Shown: positions 1 to 8,140 of the stretch, piece after piece
How positions within the stretch are numbered: the first letter of the stretch is position 1
How the letters are laid out: every line of letters begins with the position of its first letter
From: Mycobacterium dioxanotrophicus
Lineage (GTDB): Bacteria; Actinomycetota; Actinomycetes; Mycobacteriales; Mycobacteriaceae
DNA: 64,000 nucleotides
Direction of reading: 5' to 3'
Assembly (NCBI RefSeq): GCF_002157835.1
Contig: NZ_CP020809.1
Location: 1,178,001 to 1,242,000 of the forward strand
Position numbers and translations under genes: made by a program
The notes under the pieces: model-generated
Told to the model about the DNA's origin: nothing
The model's input: only the letters and a program-made list of their open reading frames with translations
Database searches by the model: none

Positions 1-798
1 ACCGACCCGGACAACGAGGTCGGCATCGTGGGGGAGACGCTCAACCGGCTGCTGGTCAACGTGGACAGCGCGCTGGCCGAGCTGGCCGCCTCCGACCGGC
101 GCACCCGGCAGTTCCTCACCGACGCCAGCCACGAGTTGCGGACCCCGCTGGCCGCGATCCAGGGGTACGCCGAACTCACGCGTCAGGACAGCACGATGCT
201 GCCGCCGACCACCGAATACGCATTGGCCCGCATCGAGGCCGAAGCCCGCCGGATGACGGTGCTGGTCAGCGACCTGCTGCTGTTGTCGCGCCTGGGTGAG
301 GGGCAGGACCTGGAGACCGACGACGTCGACTTCAACGACCTCGTGGTCGACGCGGTCAACGACACGGCGGTAGCGGCGCCCAGCCATCATTGGGTGACCC
401 GGCTGCCCGACGACCCGGTGTGGGTGCGCGGCGACCTGGCCCGGCTGCACCAGGTGGTGAGCAATCTGCTGACCAACGCGAAGGTGCACACGCCGCCGGG
501 GGTGACGGTGGTGGTGACGCTGACTGTCGCCGGGGAATTTGCCGAATTGACCGTTTCCGACGACGGTCCCGGAATTGAAGCGGAATTGTTGCCGAACCTT
601 TTTGGGCGATTTGTGCGTGCCGATAAAGCGCGGTCCCGAGAATTGGGCAGCACCGGGCTCGGGCTGGCCATTGTGGCGTCGATAGTACAGGCCCATGATG
701 GCACTGTCGCCGTCGCATCAACCCCCGGAAAAACCGTATTTACCGTGCGTATACCGCTTGCCGCCCGGCCAGCCGGCGTGGCCTCGGCCACGTCGTGA
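1..798 (+). CDS. Sensor histidine kinase, C-terminal part (5' end outside window)
   Basis: The frame is open from base 1, so the sensor and membrane part lies upstream of the window. Visible in order: the end of a HAMP-like linker; the dimerisation helix with H-box FLTDASHELRTPL (phospho-accepting His at 130-132); the N-box around NLLTNAKVH; G1 box DDGPGIE; F box LFGRFVRAD; and G2 box GLGLAIV. This is a complete EnvZ/TrcS-type kinase core that should autophosphorylate and pass phosphate to a response regulator, presumably encoded upstream. From about 530 to 770 the codons turn unusually A/T-rich (GAATTG, TTTTTG, ATTGTG), unlike the first half. The specific kinase cannot be named from this fragment. 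Confidence 0.9.
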   Translation, partial: TDPDNEVGIVGETLNRLLVNVDSALAELAASDRRTRQFLTDASHELRTPLAAIQGYAELTRQDSTMLPPTTEYALARIEAEARRMTVLVSDLLLLSRLGEGQDLETDDVDFNDLVVDAVNDTAVAAPSHHWVTRLPDDPVWVRGDLARLHQVVSNLLTNAKVHTPPGVTVVVTLTVAGEFAELTVSDDGPGIEAELLPNLFGRFVRADKARSRELGSTGLGLAIVASIVQAHDGTVAVASTPGKTVFTVRIPLAARPAGVASATS

Positions 799-928
799 AC
801 CATATGAATTCAGCCTGAATGACGCCTATGCGAAAAATCGTATGCGTTCGATATGAGTTGATGGCCGACGCGTGAATGCCCACCTAGGCTGGAAGAGAAT
901 TCAGCGAAATAGGAAGGGTGAATTCGAA

Positions 929-1225
929 ATGATAAAGCCTGTTGTCGCCACCGTTGCCGTCAGCCTGGCTGCCACCGGAATCGCACTGGCCGCGCCGGCC
1001 TCGGCGGCGCCGTCGGGGCAGACCGCCCGGCAGACCATCCAGCAGCTCGAATCCGAGGGTTACAAGGTGATCCAGACCAAGGTCGGCAGTGGATCGATCG
1101 ACAACTGCACGGTCAGCGCTGTGCGGCCCGGACGCCCGATCACCGATCTGACCGCGGCGCCGCGGGGCAACACCGTCGAGGTGGTCCGCTACACCACGGT
1201 CTACGTCGATCTGGCCTGTGGCTGA
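929..1225 (+). CDS. Small exported protein, mycobacterial type
   Basis: This is a 98-residue protein beginning MIKPVVATVAVSLAAT, with a classical Sec signal peptide ending in a PASA-A cleavage site at about residue 27. The start at 929 is preferred over the upstream in-frame start at 872 because AGGAAGGG lies about 10 nt upstream and the signal peptide begins there. The mature part holds a single Cys pair (DNCTV near the middle and a C-terminal LACG) that could form a disulfide. It resembles small secreted mycobacterial proteins of unknown function. It follows the histidine kinase by 130 bp and is probably transcribed separately. Confidence 0.75.
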   Translation: MIKPVVATVAVSLAATGIALAAPASAAPSGQTARQTIQQLESEGYKVIQTKVGSGSIDNCTVSAVRPGRPITDLTAAPRGNTVEVVRYTTVYVDLACG

Positions 1226-1241
1226 TCCACTGGCTTCACGT

Positions 1242-1247
1242 TAGGGT
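1242..1247 (+). promoter_or_regulatory. -10 box of a leaderless promoter (TAGGGT)
   Basis: TAGGGT fits the mycobacterial TANNNT -10 consensus and sits 6 nt before the GTG at 1254, so the transcript would start at the start codon. No ribosome-binding site is visible. Confidence 0.5.
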
Positions 1248-1253
1248 GTCCGG

Positions 1254-1763
1254 GTGCTGAGCAGAGTGGTGATCGGCCTGATGAGCGCCGCGGGGGCGGC
1301 TGTGATGGGCGTGCCCGGGGTCGCGACAGCGGATGATCCGCCGCCGCTGCCGAACGTCAACGCGTTCACGCCGGTGAAGACGTCGGAATACGCGGTGATG
1401 GACAACAAGTGGTACGCCTTCACCACGCCTGACGGGATCACCTGCGTGTTGCAGCGCGACGGCGGGTATGGCTGCAGTGGCGCCATCCCCGCCGCGCCCA
1501 ACGGCGCCAACATGGTCAGCGGTGGTACCGGGGCTCCCGGCTTCGCCAGTGCGGCGGCTCCGGTGTTCTCCGTGGTCGACGGTGCCAAGCCGCTGCCTGC
1601 CAACAGCCGGATCAGCTACCAGACCGTCAGCTGCGGCACGGACGGGGTGATGACGGCCTGCGTCGACGGGCGTAACCAGTCGGGCTTCGTGATCAGCCCC
1701 GCGGGCAGTTACGTCGTCGGCGACCGGCCGTCGGGCATCAAGCCCTCGGTGCGGATCGGCTGA
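1254..1763 (+). CDS. Exported protein of unknown function
   Basis: A 169-residue protein with an N-terminal hydrophobic segment (LSRVVIGLMSAAGAAVMG) and an Ala-X-Ala-type cleavage region near ATADD, so it should be exported. The mature domain is rich in Gly, Pro and Ser and has four Cys (ITCVLQ, GYGCSG, VSCGTD, TACVDG) spaced as two plausible disulfides. No enzymatic motif is evident. The start is a GTG with no Shine-Dalgarno but an ideally placed -10 box, which suggests leaderless translation. Its stop abuts the stop of the convergent permease gene. Confidence 0.75.
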   Translation: MLSRVVIGLMSAAGAAVMGVPGVATADDPPPLPNVNAFTPVKTSEYAVMDNKWYAFTTPDGITCVLQRDGGYGCSGAIPAAPNGANMVSGGTGAPGFASAAAPVFSVVDGAKPLPANSRISYQTVSCGTDGVMTACVDGRNQSGFVISPAGSYVVGDRPSGIKPSVRIG

Positions 1764-3203
1764 TCAGCCGATCCCTTCCAGAGTCTCCACTTCACTGGTG
1801 CCGATCGCCGAAATCACGTGCGGTGAACGACGACTCAGCAACCAGTACCATGCCAGCGCCGCGGCCACGGTCGCGATGAACAGCCATGGGATGACATTGA
1901 GTGGGTACGCCGGAACGGGATATACGTTGGCGTAGAACACATATGCCATCGACACGATCGCGACGCCCGCGGCAGGCCACACCAGCGGAACCCGCGCGTT
2001 GATGCCGCGCAGGAACACCACGGCAGCCAGCGCCGCGGCCGCATAGGCCACCATGTAGCCGTAGGTCCCGTAGGTATCCACCCACGTGACGACGTTCATC
2101 GGGTCTGCGCCGAACAGGTACATCACCACGGGCACGGCGATCACCAGCGGTCCGACCGATACGAGTGCGCGGTGCGGGGTCAGGTGGGTGGGGTGGGTCC
2201 GCCCGATTGCCGGGCTGACCACCCCCTCCTTGCCCATCACGTAGAGGATGCGGCCGACGACATTCAGCGGGGCCACGACGACGGCGAAAAACGATGCGGC
2301 GACACCGAAGTTGAGGATCGGGTTGAACCATGTCGGCATGCCGACCAGCGTCGCGATGTCATCGAGCGGCTGCGCCGACGAGCCCAGCGCCGGCCCGAGG
2401 GCGGCCACCTGCGTGTAGGCGGCGAACACGTACAGCACACCGACACCGGCCGCACTCCACATGATCGCGCGCGGCACCGCACGGTAGGGGTCCTTGGCCT
2501 CCCGGGCCAGGGCGTCCGAGCTGGAGAAGCCGACGAAACCCAGGATCGCCAGCACCATGCCCACCACGATGCCCGAGGGTTTCACGTCGGTGAGCTCGAA
2601 CTGGTCGGCGTCGAACGCACCGCCACCCAGGTGCACCAGCGTGATCACCAGCAGCAGCGTGATGATGGACACCGAAACCAGTTCCAGCACAAGCGAAACC
2701 CGCGCCGACAGCCGGATGCCACGAATGGTGAACAGGGTCGCCAGCGCGCCGAGGACGATCGCCAGCACGATCTGCGCGACGGTGCCGTGGACCGGGATGC
2801 CGAGCTGGTTGAGCAGCGTCGCGGTGTAGGCCACCGACCCGCTGAGTGACCCGGCCGCGATGCCGAAGCAGCCTATGAGCAGGCTGACGCCGGTCAGGTA
2901 GGCGCCGAACGGGCCCAGTGCCGTTGCCGCGTAGCTGTAGAGCGAACCTGCCGACGAACGGCGTTTGGCGAACTGCGAGATGCAGTAGCCGACGGAGAGG
3001 ATGACCACGGTCGCCAACGCGAACGACACCCAGGTGCCGTTGGTGGCGGTGTTGTAGATGGCGGCGGCCGTGAACGCGATGACGGCGCTCGGCGCGATGT
3101 TGGCGATGGCCTGGGCGGCGAGTTCGCCTCCACCCATCACGCCCCGGCGTAGCCCGGCATCGGCGCTGGTGGCATCGGGACCCATCTGAATCTCTTCGGA
3201 CAC
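1764..3203 (-). CDS. APC-family amino acid/polyamine permease
   Basis: A 479-residue integral membrane protein with about 12 hydrophobic segments, the usual size of amino acid-polyamine-organocation transporters. The family's first-helix region is recognisable (QAIANIAPSAVIAFTAAAIY), as is the Gly-rich FVGFSSSDALAREA stretch typical of APC helix 6. It should import an amino acid, amine or related compound at the cytoplasmic membrane. The start is a GTG with AGGAAA 12 nt upstream. It lies 18 bp downstream of the alcohol dehydrogenase on the same strand, so the two are probably co-transcribed to import and oxidise one substrate. The substrate itself is not readable. Confidence 0.85.
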   Translation of the reverse strand: MSEEIQMGPDATSADAGLRRGVMGGGELAAQAIANIAPSAVIAFTAAAIYNTATNGTWVSFALATVVILSVGYCISQFAKRRSSAGSLYSYAATALGPFGAYLTGVSLLIGCFGIAAGSLSGSVAYTATLLNQLGIPVHGTVAQIVLAIVLGALATLFTIRGIRLSARVSLVLELVSVSIITLLLVITLVHLGGGAFDADQFELTDVKPSGIVVGMVLAILGFVGFSSSDALAREAKDPYRAVPRAIMWSAAGVGVLYVFAAYTQVAALGPALGSSAQPLDDIATLVGMPTWFNPILNFGVAASFFAVVVAPLNVVGRILYVMGKEGVVSPAIGRTHPTHLTPHRALVSVGPLVIAVPVVMYLFGADPMNVVTWVDTYGTYGYMVAYAAAALAAVVFLRGINARVPLVWPAAGVAIVSMAYVFYANVYPVPAYPLNVIPWLFIATVAAALAWYWLLSRRSPHVISAIGTSEVETLEGIG

Positions 3204-3221
3204 TGGGGTTCTCGTTTCCTG

Positions 3222-4361
3222 TCAGGCTGAGGGGATGAGGAGTTGACGCAGCGCATGCCCGGCGGCGAGATCGTCGAGTGCGGCCGCGGCTTCATCGAGC
3301 GGACGACGGCCCGAGATCATCGAGGCGAGGTCCAGGTTGCCCGCCATCACCTCGTCGACGAGAGCGGGGATGTCGCGCTCGGGCACCGCCGAGCCGTAGT
3401 TGGATCCCAGGATGCGTTGATCGGCTTCGGCCAGGGCCAGCGGGTCGAAGCTGGCCCGTTCGCCCTGCGGCGGCAGTCCGACGATCACCGCTGCGCCGCC
3501 GAGACCCAGTGCGGCGATGGACTGTTCGACCGTGACGATCTTGCCGATCGCGTCGAACACGTAGTCATACCCGTCGGCGACCACGTCCCGCAGCGCGGCC
3601 ACCACGTCATCGGTGGCGGACGCGTCGACGACATCGGTGGCGCCGAGTTTGCGTGCCAGGTCGAGCTTTTCGGCGACGACGTCCACTGCGACGATGCGTG
3701 CGGCGCCGGCCAGCCGGGCGCCCTGGACGCAGGCCAGGCCCACACCGCCGCAACCGATCACGGCCACTGTCGAATCAGGTTCTACCCCAGCGGTATTGCG
3801 GACGGCACCGACGCCGGTGGCGATCGCGCAGCCGACGATCGCGATGTCTTCCAGTGGTGCATCCTTGCGCACCTTGACGGCACCGCTGCGCGGGACCACG
3901 ACCTCTTCCGCGTAGGACGAGACGCCGAGGTAGTGGTGGATGGTGCCGCGTTCGTTGGACAACCGGGTGGTGCCGTCGTACAGCGTTCCGCCGGTGGCGA
4001 CGACGGACGCGACCAGGGAGCACTGTGCGGGCCGCCCCGCCAGGCAGGCCCGGCACTCGCCGCAGCCGGGCACCCAGCTGAGCACGACGTGGTCGCCCGG
4101 CGCGAGATCGTCGACGCCCGCGCCGGTGGCCGTGACCACTCCTGAGCCTTCGTGCCCGAGCACCACCGGTGCGGGGACGTCCCAGGCGCGGGTGGTGACG
4201 TGCAGATCGGAGTGGCAGACACCGGCGGCCGCGATCTTGACGCGGACTTCGCCGGGGCCGGGCGCGGCGAGGTCGACGTCTTCAACGGAGATGCCGCCGT
4301 TCCCGTCGAAGACCGCAGCTCTGATGCGTGTCCTGTGCTGGGTGTCGTGAGCTTCGGACAC
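3222..4361 (-). CDS. Zinc-dependent alcohol dehydrogenase (MDR family)
   Basis: A 379-residue medium-chain dehydrogenase. The N-terminal domain carries the catalytic zinc motif GVCHSDLHV and GHEGSGVV, then the structural zinc lobe with four Cys (PGCGECRACLAGRPAQC). The Rossmann domain has VIGCGGVGLACVQGA and an acidic residue after the second strand (VAVDVV), which indicates NAD(H). An open frame extends further upstream, but GTG 4361 has AGAAAGG about 9 nt before it and begins the family's usual N-terminus. It sits first in an operon with the APC permease and opposite the XRE-cupin regulator, which probably controls it. The natural alcohol is unknown. Confidence 0.88.
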   Translation of the reverse strand: MSEAHDTQHRTRIRAAVFDGNGGISVEDVDLAAPGPGEVRVKIAAAGVCHSDLHVTTRAWDVPAPVVLGHEGSGVVTATGAGVDDLAPGDHVVLSWVPGCGECRACLAGRPAQCSLVASVVATGGTLYDGTTRLSNERGTIHHYLGVSSYAEEVVVPRSGAVKVRKDAPLEDIAIVGCAIATGVGAVRNTAGVEPDSTVAVIGCGGVGLACVQGARLAGAARIVAVDVVAEKLDLARKLGATDVVDASATDDVVAALRDVVADGYDYVFDAIGKIVTVEQSIAALGLGGAAVIVGLPPQGERASFDPLALAEADQRILGSNYGSAVPERDIPALVDEVMAGNLDLASMISGRRPLDEAAAALDDLAAGHALRQLLIPSA

Positions 4362-4415
4362 TACGTGCCTTTCTGGTCGGAAGGGGCTGTCACCGCGGGT
4401 AGGGTTCAATGCCAT

Positions 4416-4435
4416 AAAACGCTGATCGGTGTTTT
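4416..4435. promoter_or_regulatory. Candidate operator between adh-permease operon and XRE-cupin gene
   Basis: An imperfect 20-bp palindrome with arms AAAAC...GATC...GTTTT, 16 of 20 positions symmetric. It lies 55 bp upstream of the dehydrogenase start and 45 bp upstream of the regulator start. This is the expected position for the divergent regulator to control both promoters. Confidence 0.45.
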
Positions 4436-4479
4436 ACACCACTAAACGAACAGGCGTCAACAGCCAGGGGAGGGTTTGA

Positions 4480-5073
4480 GTGGCGGACGGTGAGGACACC
4501 GGAATGGGCCGCGCGGGGGCGCGGTTACGGGAATTCCGCACCCAGCGCAGGTTGAGCCTCACCGAGGTGGCCGCCCGGGCCGAGGTGACGAAGGGCTTTC
4601 TCAGCCTGGCCGAGCGGGGCATGACCAACGTGTCGGTGCCCGTCCTGATGCGGATCTGCGACGCGGTCGGGATCGGCATCGGCGATCTCTTCGAGTACCC
4701 CACCGCGCCGATCGTCCGCAGCGGCGCGGGGGCGCCGTTGGAGATGGGTGGCCACGACGTCCGCGAAGAGCTGCTCACCCCGAAATCCGAGCGGCACGTC
4801 CAGGTGATGCACACCGTCATGCGTCCCGGCGGCGGCTCGGGCGGTGCCTACCGGCTCGATGCCACAACGATTTTCGTGTACGTGCTCAAGGGCGCGCTGA
4901 GCATCACCGTCGACGGGCAGACCACGTTGTTGGACACCGGCGACAGCATGACGTTCGGGGCGACCCAGTTGCACGACTGGCACAACCCCACCGATGGCGA
5001 GGCCGAGGTGCTGTGGACCATCGCGCCGCCGGTGGGCGCCGAGGACTTCAGCGCCGCGCTGCGCGGGAGCTGA
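4480..5073 (+). CDS. XRE-family transcriptional regulator with cupin domain
   Basis: A 197-residue protein. Residues about 10-70 form a Cro/CI-type helix-turn-helix (LSLTEVAARAEVTKGFLSLAERG), and residues about 110-190 a double-stranded beta-helix cupin (GGAYRLDATTIFVYVLKG, DTGDSMTFGATQLHDWHN) that would sense a small ligand. The GTG start has AGGGGAGGG just upstream. Such XRE-cupin regulators commonly control neighbouring amine or amino-acid catabolism genes. It is divergent from the dehydrogenase-permease operon, so local control of that operon is inferred. Its stop is 3 bp from the stop of convergent gpsA. Confidence 0.88.
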   Translation: MADGEDTGMGRAGARLREFRTQRRLSLTEVAARAEVTKGFLSLAERGMTNVSVPVLMRICDAVGIGIGDLFEYPTAPIVRSGAGAPLEMGGHDVREELLTPKSERHVQVMHTVMRPGGGSGGAYRLDATTIFVYVLKGALSITVDGQTTLLDTGDSMTFGATQLHDWHNPTDGEAEVLWTIAPPVGAEDFSAALRGS

Positions 5074-5076
5074 GGC

Positions 5077-6102
5077 TCAGAACCCCGAGCCGTGCACCTC
5101 GTGGCCGGGCTTCTCGGCGGCCAGCCCGCGATAGGCGTCCTCGACCGTCGCGCCGTGGTTGATCACCCCGTCGACCTCACGGGCGATGGGCATGTTCAGT
5201 CCGTACTTCTCGGCGAACTCCATGATCACGCTCGCGGCTTTGACGCCCTCGGCGACCTGGTTCATCGAGGCGATGATCTCGTCGATCTTCTTGCCCTGCC
5301 CCAGCTGCTCGCCGACGTGCCGGTTGCGGCTGCGCTGCGATGTACAGGTGACGATGAGGTCACCCATGCCCGCCAGGCCGGCGAAGGTGTCGCGATGGCC
5401 GCCCATGGCCTCGCCGAGCTTGGACATCTCCCGGACCGCCCTGGCCATCACCATGGCCCGGGTGTTCTCCCCGATGCCCAGCGAATACCCCATGCCGACG
5501 GAGATGGCGTACACGTTCTTCAGCGCACCGGCCATCTCGACGCCGATCACATCGTCAGTCGTGTACGTGCGGAAACGCTTGGTGCGGAACAACTCTGCCA
5601 GCTTCGCCGCCAAATGCTGATCGGGCATGGCCAGCACCGCGGCCGCGGCGTAGCCCTCGGCGACCTCGCGCGCGATGTTCGGTCCGGCCAGGATTCCGGC
5701 CGGGTGGCCGGGAAGCACCTCGTCGACGATCTGGCTCATCCGCATGTTGGTGCCCTGCTCCAGGCCTTTGACCAGGGACACCACCGGGACCCACGGCCGC
5801 AGTTCCTTCGCCAGCTCCTGCAGCACGCCGCGGAAACCGTGCGACGGCACACCCATCACGATCACGTCGGCGCAGTTGGCCGCCTCGGAGAAATCATGGG
5901 TCGCGCGAAGGCTTTCCGGCAGCACCACCTCGTCGCCCAGATACCGCGAGTTGCGGTGATTCTCGTTGATGTCGGTGGCGGTCTCATCCGAGCGCACCCA
6001 CTGCAACGTCGGTCCCCGCCTCGCGCAGATCGAGGCCACCGTGGTGCCCCACGACCCTCCACCGAGGACGACGACGTTCGGTTCGCGTTGCGCTGGTGCC
6101 AT
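5077..6102 (-). CDS. gpsA: Glycerol-3-phosphate dehydrogenase [NAD(P)+]
   Basis: A 341-residue cytoplasmic enzyme that reduces dihydroxyacetone phosphate to sn-glycerol 3-phosphate for phospholipid synthesis. The N-terminal Rossmann motif is VVVLGGGSWGTTVASICARRG. The family signatures ILAGPNIAREVAEGYAAA, EMAGALKNVYAISVGM with its catalytic Lys, and FAGLAGMGDLIVTCTS all follow. An open frame runs further upstream, but ATG 6102 gives the family N-terminus; TAGTCT lies 7 nt before it, so it may be leaderless. Mycobacteria often carry two homologues (gpdA1/gpdA2). The nearby YajQ-family gene and tRNA-Tyr match the gpdA1-type locus as I remember it. Confidence 0.93.
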   Translation of the reverse strand: MAPAQREPNVVVLGGGSWGTTVASICARRGPTLQWVRSDETATDINENHRNSRYLGDEVVLPESLRATHDFSEAANCADVIVMGVPSHGFRGVLQELAKELRPWVPVVSLVKGLEQGTNMRMSQIVDEVLPGHPAGILAGPNIAREVAEGYAAAAVLAMPDQHLAAKLAELFRTKRFRTYTTDDVIGVEMAGALKNVYAISVGMGYSLGIGENTRAMVMARAVREMSKLGEAMGGHRDTFAGLAGMGDLIVTCTSQRSRNRHVGEQLGQGKKIDEIIASMNQVAEGVKAASVIMEFAEKYGLNMPIAREVDGVINHGATVEDAYRGLAAEKPGHEVHGSGF

Positions 6103-6109
6103 GGCGATC

Positions 6110-6115
6110 AGACTA
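6110..6115 (-). promoter_or_regulatory. -10 box of likely leaderless gpsA promoter (TAGTCT)
   Basis: Read on the minus strand, TAGTCT is followed by seven bases and then ATG 6102. It fits TANNNT with leaderless spacing; no Shine-Dalgarno is present. Confidence 0.4.
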
Positions 6116-6154
6116 GGTCGGCGGCGGCGGCCTGGGACGCGATTCGGTTGCTGC

Positions 6155-7408
6155 CTACGCAGGTCCCTGGTTCTGAGCCTGCAGCGATCGAGCTCCGATG
6201 ACGGCCGCGGTGAGGCAGGCCAACGCGACAGCCGCGGCGAACCAGGGGAAAACCGTGGCCAGGTCCCAGCGGGTGGCCGCCCAGCCGGCAAGCAGCGTCG
6301 GCACAGCCATCGCGGTGTAGGCCAGGACGTAGAACGCCGACATGGTCTCGCCGCGCTGATCGGCCGGCACCACATGCGACAGGTGACGCAGCGAGCCGCC
6401 GAACCCGAGCCCGAACGTCGCACCCAGTAGCGCCGCTGCCACGAACACCAGCGGCCAGGAATGGGTCAGCAGCACCGGCACGGTCAACACCAAGGTGACG
6501 GCCATGCCGACGTCGCCGGCGATCGCCGCGCGGTGCGCCGGGACCCGGGTGGCCGCCAGCTGCGCCATCGCGGCGGCGAATGCCGTGACACCGACGACCC
6601 CGCCGCCGAACAGCAGGTTGTCGATATGGGTCTGGTGCGACGCCAGCGACGGGTAGAGCGACAGCAGCACTCCGAGCACCGACCAGGACGCCATCGCGCC
6701 GATCGCCGAGAACCAGAAGTCAGACCGGATGTCCTGGGCCACTGCGGGTTTGGAGATACGGATCGGGCCGGACTGGCGCACGGTGTGTGTTTCACGCAAC
6801 GCCACCACGCCGACGCCGAGGATGGCGCAGAACACCGCGACGACGGCATACGGCGTACGCAGCGGATGCGGGGCGTACTGGGCCAGCACCGCGGAGCCGA
6901 CGATCGCGACGGTCATCCCGATGTTGAATGCGACGCCGCTGAGTTGGCCGGATCGCACGCCGTGCTGCGGCCGCAGATCGAGCAGGGCAGCCGCGGCGAC
7001 CACGACGATCGAGCCCACCGCGGCGCCGTGGATGGCGCGCGCCACCAGCAGCAGCGTCATGTTGTCGGCCACCAGGAAGACGCCGAGACCGGCGATCATC
7101 GCGATGAGCGCGCCCAGCAGCACTGGTTTACGGCCGACGACATCGGAGATCCGGCCCGAGATCAACACCGCTGCCAGTGCGGCAACGGCATATACCGCGA
7201 ACACGATGGTGGTGGCCAGCGGCGTCAGATGCCAGACCGTCTCGTAGAGCCCGTACAGCGGCGCAGGTACGCCGGACACCCCGAGCGCGACCCCGCACAA
7301 GACGAGCAGCAGCGGGTATGCCCACCGCTGAGCGTCACTGCCGACCGTGCGGTCTGCTTCCAGCGTCACCGGGACTCCCGTGGGGTAAGTTTGATGTTCA
7401 TCGAACAT
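6155..7408 (-). CDS. MFS transporter, drug/metabolite efflux type
   Basis: A 417-residue membrane protein with about 12 hydrophobic segments. The cytoplasmic loop between helices 2 and 3 carries the MFS signature around ISGRISDVVGRKPVLLGAL, and the TM4 region (ARAIHGAAVGSIVVVAAAAL) is typical of the family. ATG 7408 was chosen over the upstream open frame because TAGCCT precedes it by 5 nt and the hydrophobic first helix follows about 25 residues later. It is divergent from an ArsR-type regulator with two palindromes between and across the starts, so its expression is probably repressor-controlled and induced by a ligand that it exports. Confidence 0.85.
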   Translation of the reverse strand: MFDEHQTYPTGVPVTLEADRTVGSDAQRWAYPLLLVLCGVALGVSGVPAPLYGLYETVWHLTPLATTIVFAVYAVAALAAVLISGRISDVVGRKPVLLGALIAMIAGLGVFLVADNMTLLLVARAIHGAAVGSIVVVAAAALLDLRPQHGVRSGQLSGVAFNIGMTVAIVGSAVLAQYAPHPLRTPYAVVAVFCAILGVGVVALRETHTVRQSGPIRISKPAVAQDIRSDFWFSAIGAMASWSVLGVLLSLYPSLASHQTHIDNLLFGGGVVGVTAFAAAMAQLAATRVPAHRAAIAGDVGMAVTLVLTVPVLLTHSWPLVFVAAALLGATFGLGFGGSLRHLSHVVPADQRGETMSAFYVLAYTAMAVPTLLAGWAATRWDLATVFPWFAAAVALACLTAAVIGARSLQAQNQGPA

Positions 7409-7409
7409 C
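7393..7409. promoter_or_regulatory. Palindrome across the MFS start codon
   Basis: Perfect 7-bp inverted repeat GATGTTC-ATC-GAACATC. It includes the MFS start codon (7406-7408), where a bound regulator would block initiation. Confidence 0.45.
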
Positions 7410-7424
7410 GATGAGGCTACCCGG

Positions 7425-7444
7425 GGTTTGATGATGGTCAAACC
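7425..7444. promoter_or_regulatory. Operator for the MFS/ArsR divergent pair
   Basis: Perfect 7-bp inverted repeat GGTTTGA-6 nt-TCAAACC, 16 bp upstream of the MFS start and 27 bp upstream of the ArsR-type gene. ArsR-family operators are commonly inverted repeats of this kind. Confidence 0.5.
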
Positions 7445-7470
7445 TATTATCGCGTGATGGAGGGCACAGC

Positions 7471-7806
7471 ATGGTTCAGGCGCAGTTGGCCGAGCCGGTC
7501 CGGCACCCTGTCGCGCCGCTGAGGCAGGTGCTGTGCGCACTGCAGGACCCGGTGCGCTTGGAAATGGTGCGCCGGCTACACAACGCCGGGCGGCCGGTGC
7601 GGTGCGCTGAACTGTACGACGGCATCAACAAATCGACGGCCACCCATCACTTCAACATCCTGCGTGACGCCGGAATCATCGAACGCGAGCCCGCTGAGGG
7701 GCACACACATCAGCGCCTGCGCATCGAAGACGTCGACGATGCGATCCCCGGGCTGCTGGGTTCGATTGTGGCGCAGGCTAATCGCGAATCGGAGGCGCTC
7801 AGCTGA
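7471..7806 (+). CDS. ArsR-family winged-helix transcriptional regulator
   Basis: A 111-residue protein with a winged helix-turn-helix: DPVRLEMVRRLHNAGRPV, then the recognition helix region NKSTATHHFNILRDAGIIEREP, and a wing ending QRLRIEDVDD. The ATG at 7471 has GGAGGG about 7 nt upstream. No metal-binding CxC motif is seen in the recognition helix, so it is probably a non-metal sensor. It is divergent from the MFS transporter and should repress both. Its last 8 bases overlap the end of the convergent ferredoxin gene. Confidence 0.87.
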   Translation: MVQAQLAEPVRHPVAPLRQVLCALQDPVRLEMVRRLHNAGRPVRCAELYDGINKSTATHHFNILRDAGIIEREPAEGHTHQRLRIEDVDDAIPGLLGSIVAQANRESEALS

Positions 7807-8140
7807 TCAGCGGCCCGCCGCGGTTCCCGAGCGCAGGCCCGATGGCATTCCTGGCACCGGGCGTGCGCCCCTTGCCCCATCCGATCTGCTGGCGGTAACT
7901 GCCGAGCAGCCCGCTGGTGGCGAGGGTGTGCTCGTCGGCCGACGGCGTCGGCTTCGTGAACGGTGACACGTAGAGCGCGTCGACCGGGCAGTTGGCCTCG
8001 CACTGGAAACAGGTCTGACAATCCGAATGCCTGCTGATCACCGGTATTCCGGCCGGCCCACGGTCGAAGACGTTGGTGGGGCAGACCTCGATGCACTTGT
8101 CACAGGATATGCACCGCTGCGCGGAGACGATCTCGATCAT
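7799..8140 (-). CDS. Ferredoxin-type 2x[4Fe-4S] subunit, APS-reductase-beta-like
   Basis: A 113-residue protein with two Cys motifs: CISCDKCIEVCP (residues about 10-21) and CQTCFQCEANCP (about 41-52), enough for two [4Fe-4S] clusters. The tail after residue 60 is not ferredoxin-like. The start overlaps the stop of the upstream flavoprotein (ATGA), a sign of coupled translation and a fixed complex. It would pass electrons to or from the FAD of its partner, as AprB does for AprA. True AprB is longer (roughly 150 residues), so function as an adenylylsulfate reductase is not established. Confidence 0.82.
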   Translation of the reverse strand: MIEIVSAQRCISCDKCIEVCPTNVFDRGPAGIPVISRHSDCQTCFQCEANCPVDALYVSPFTKPTPSADEHTLATSGLLGSYRQQIGWGKGRTPGARNAIGPALGNRGGPLIS

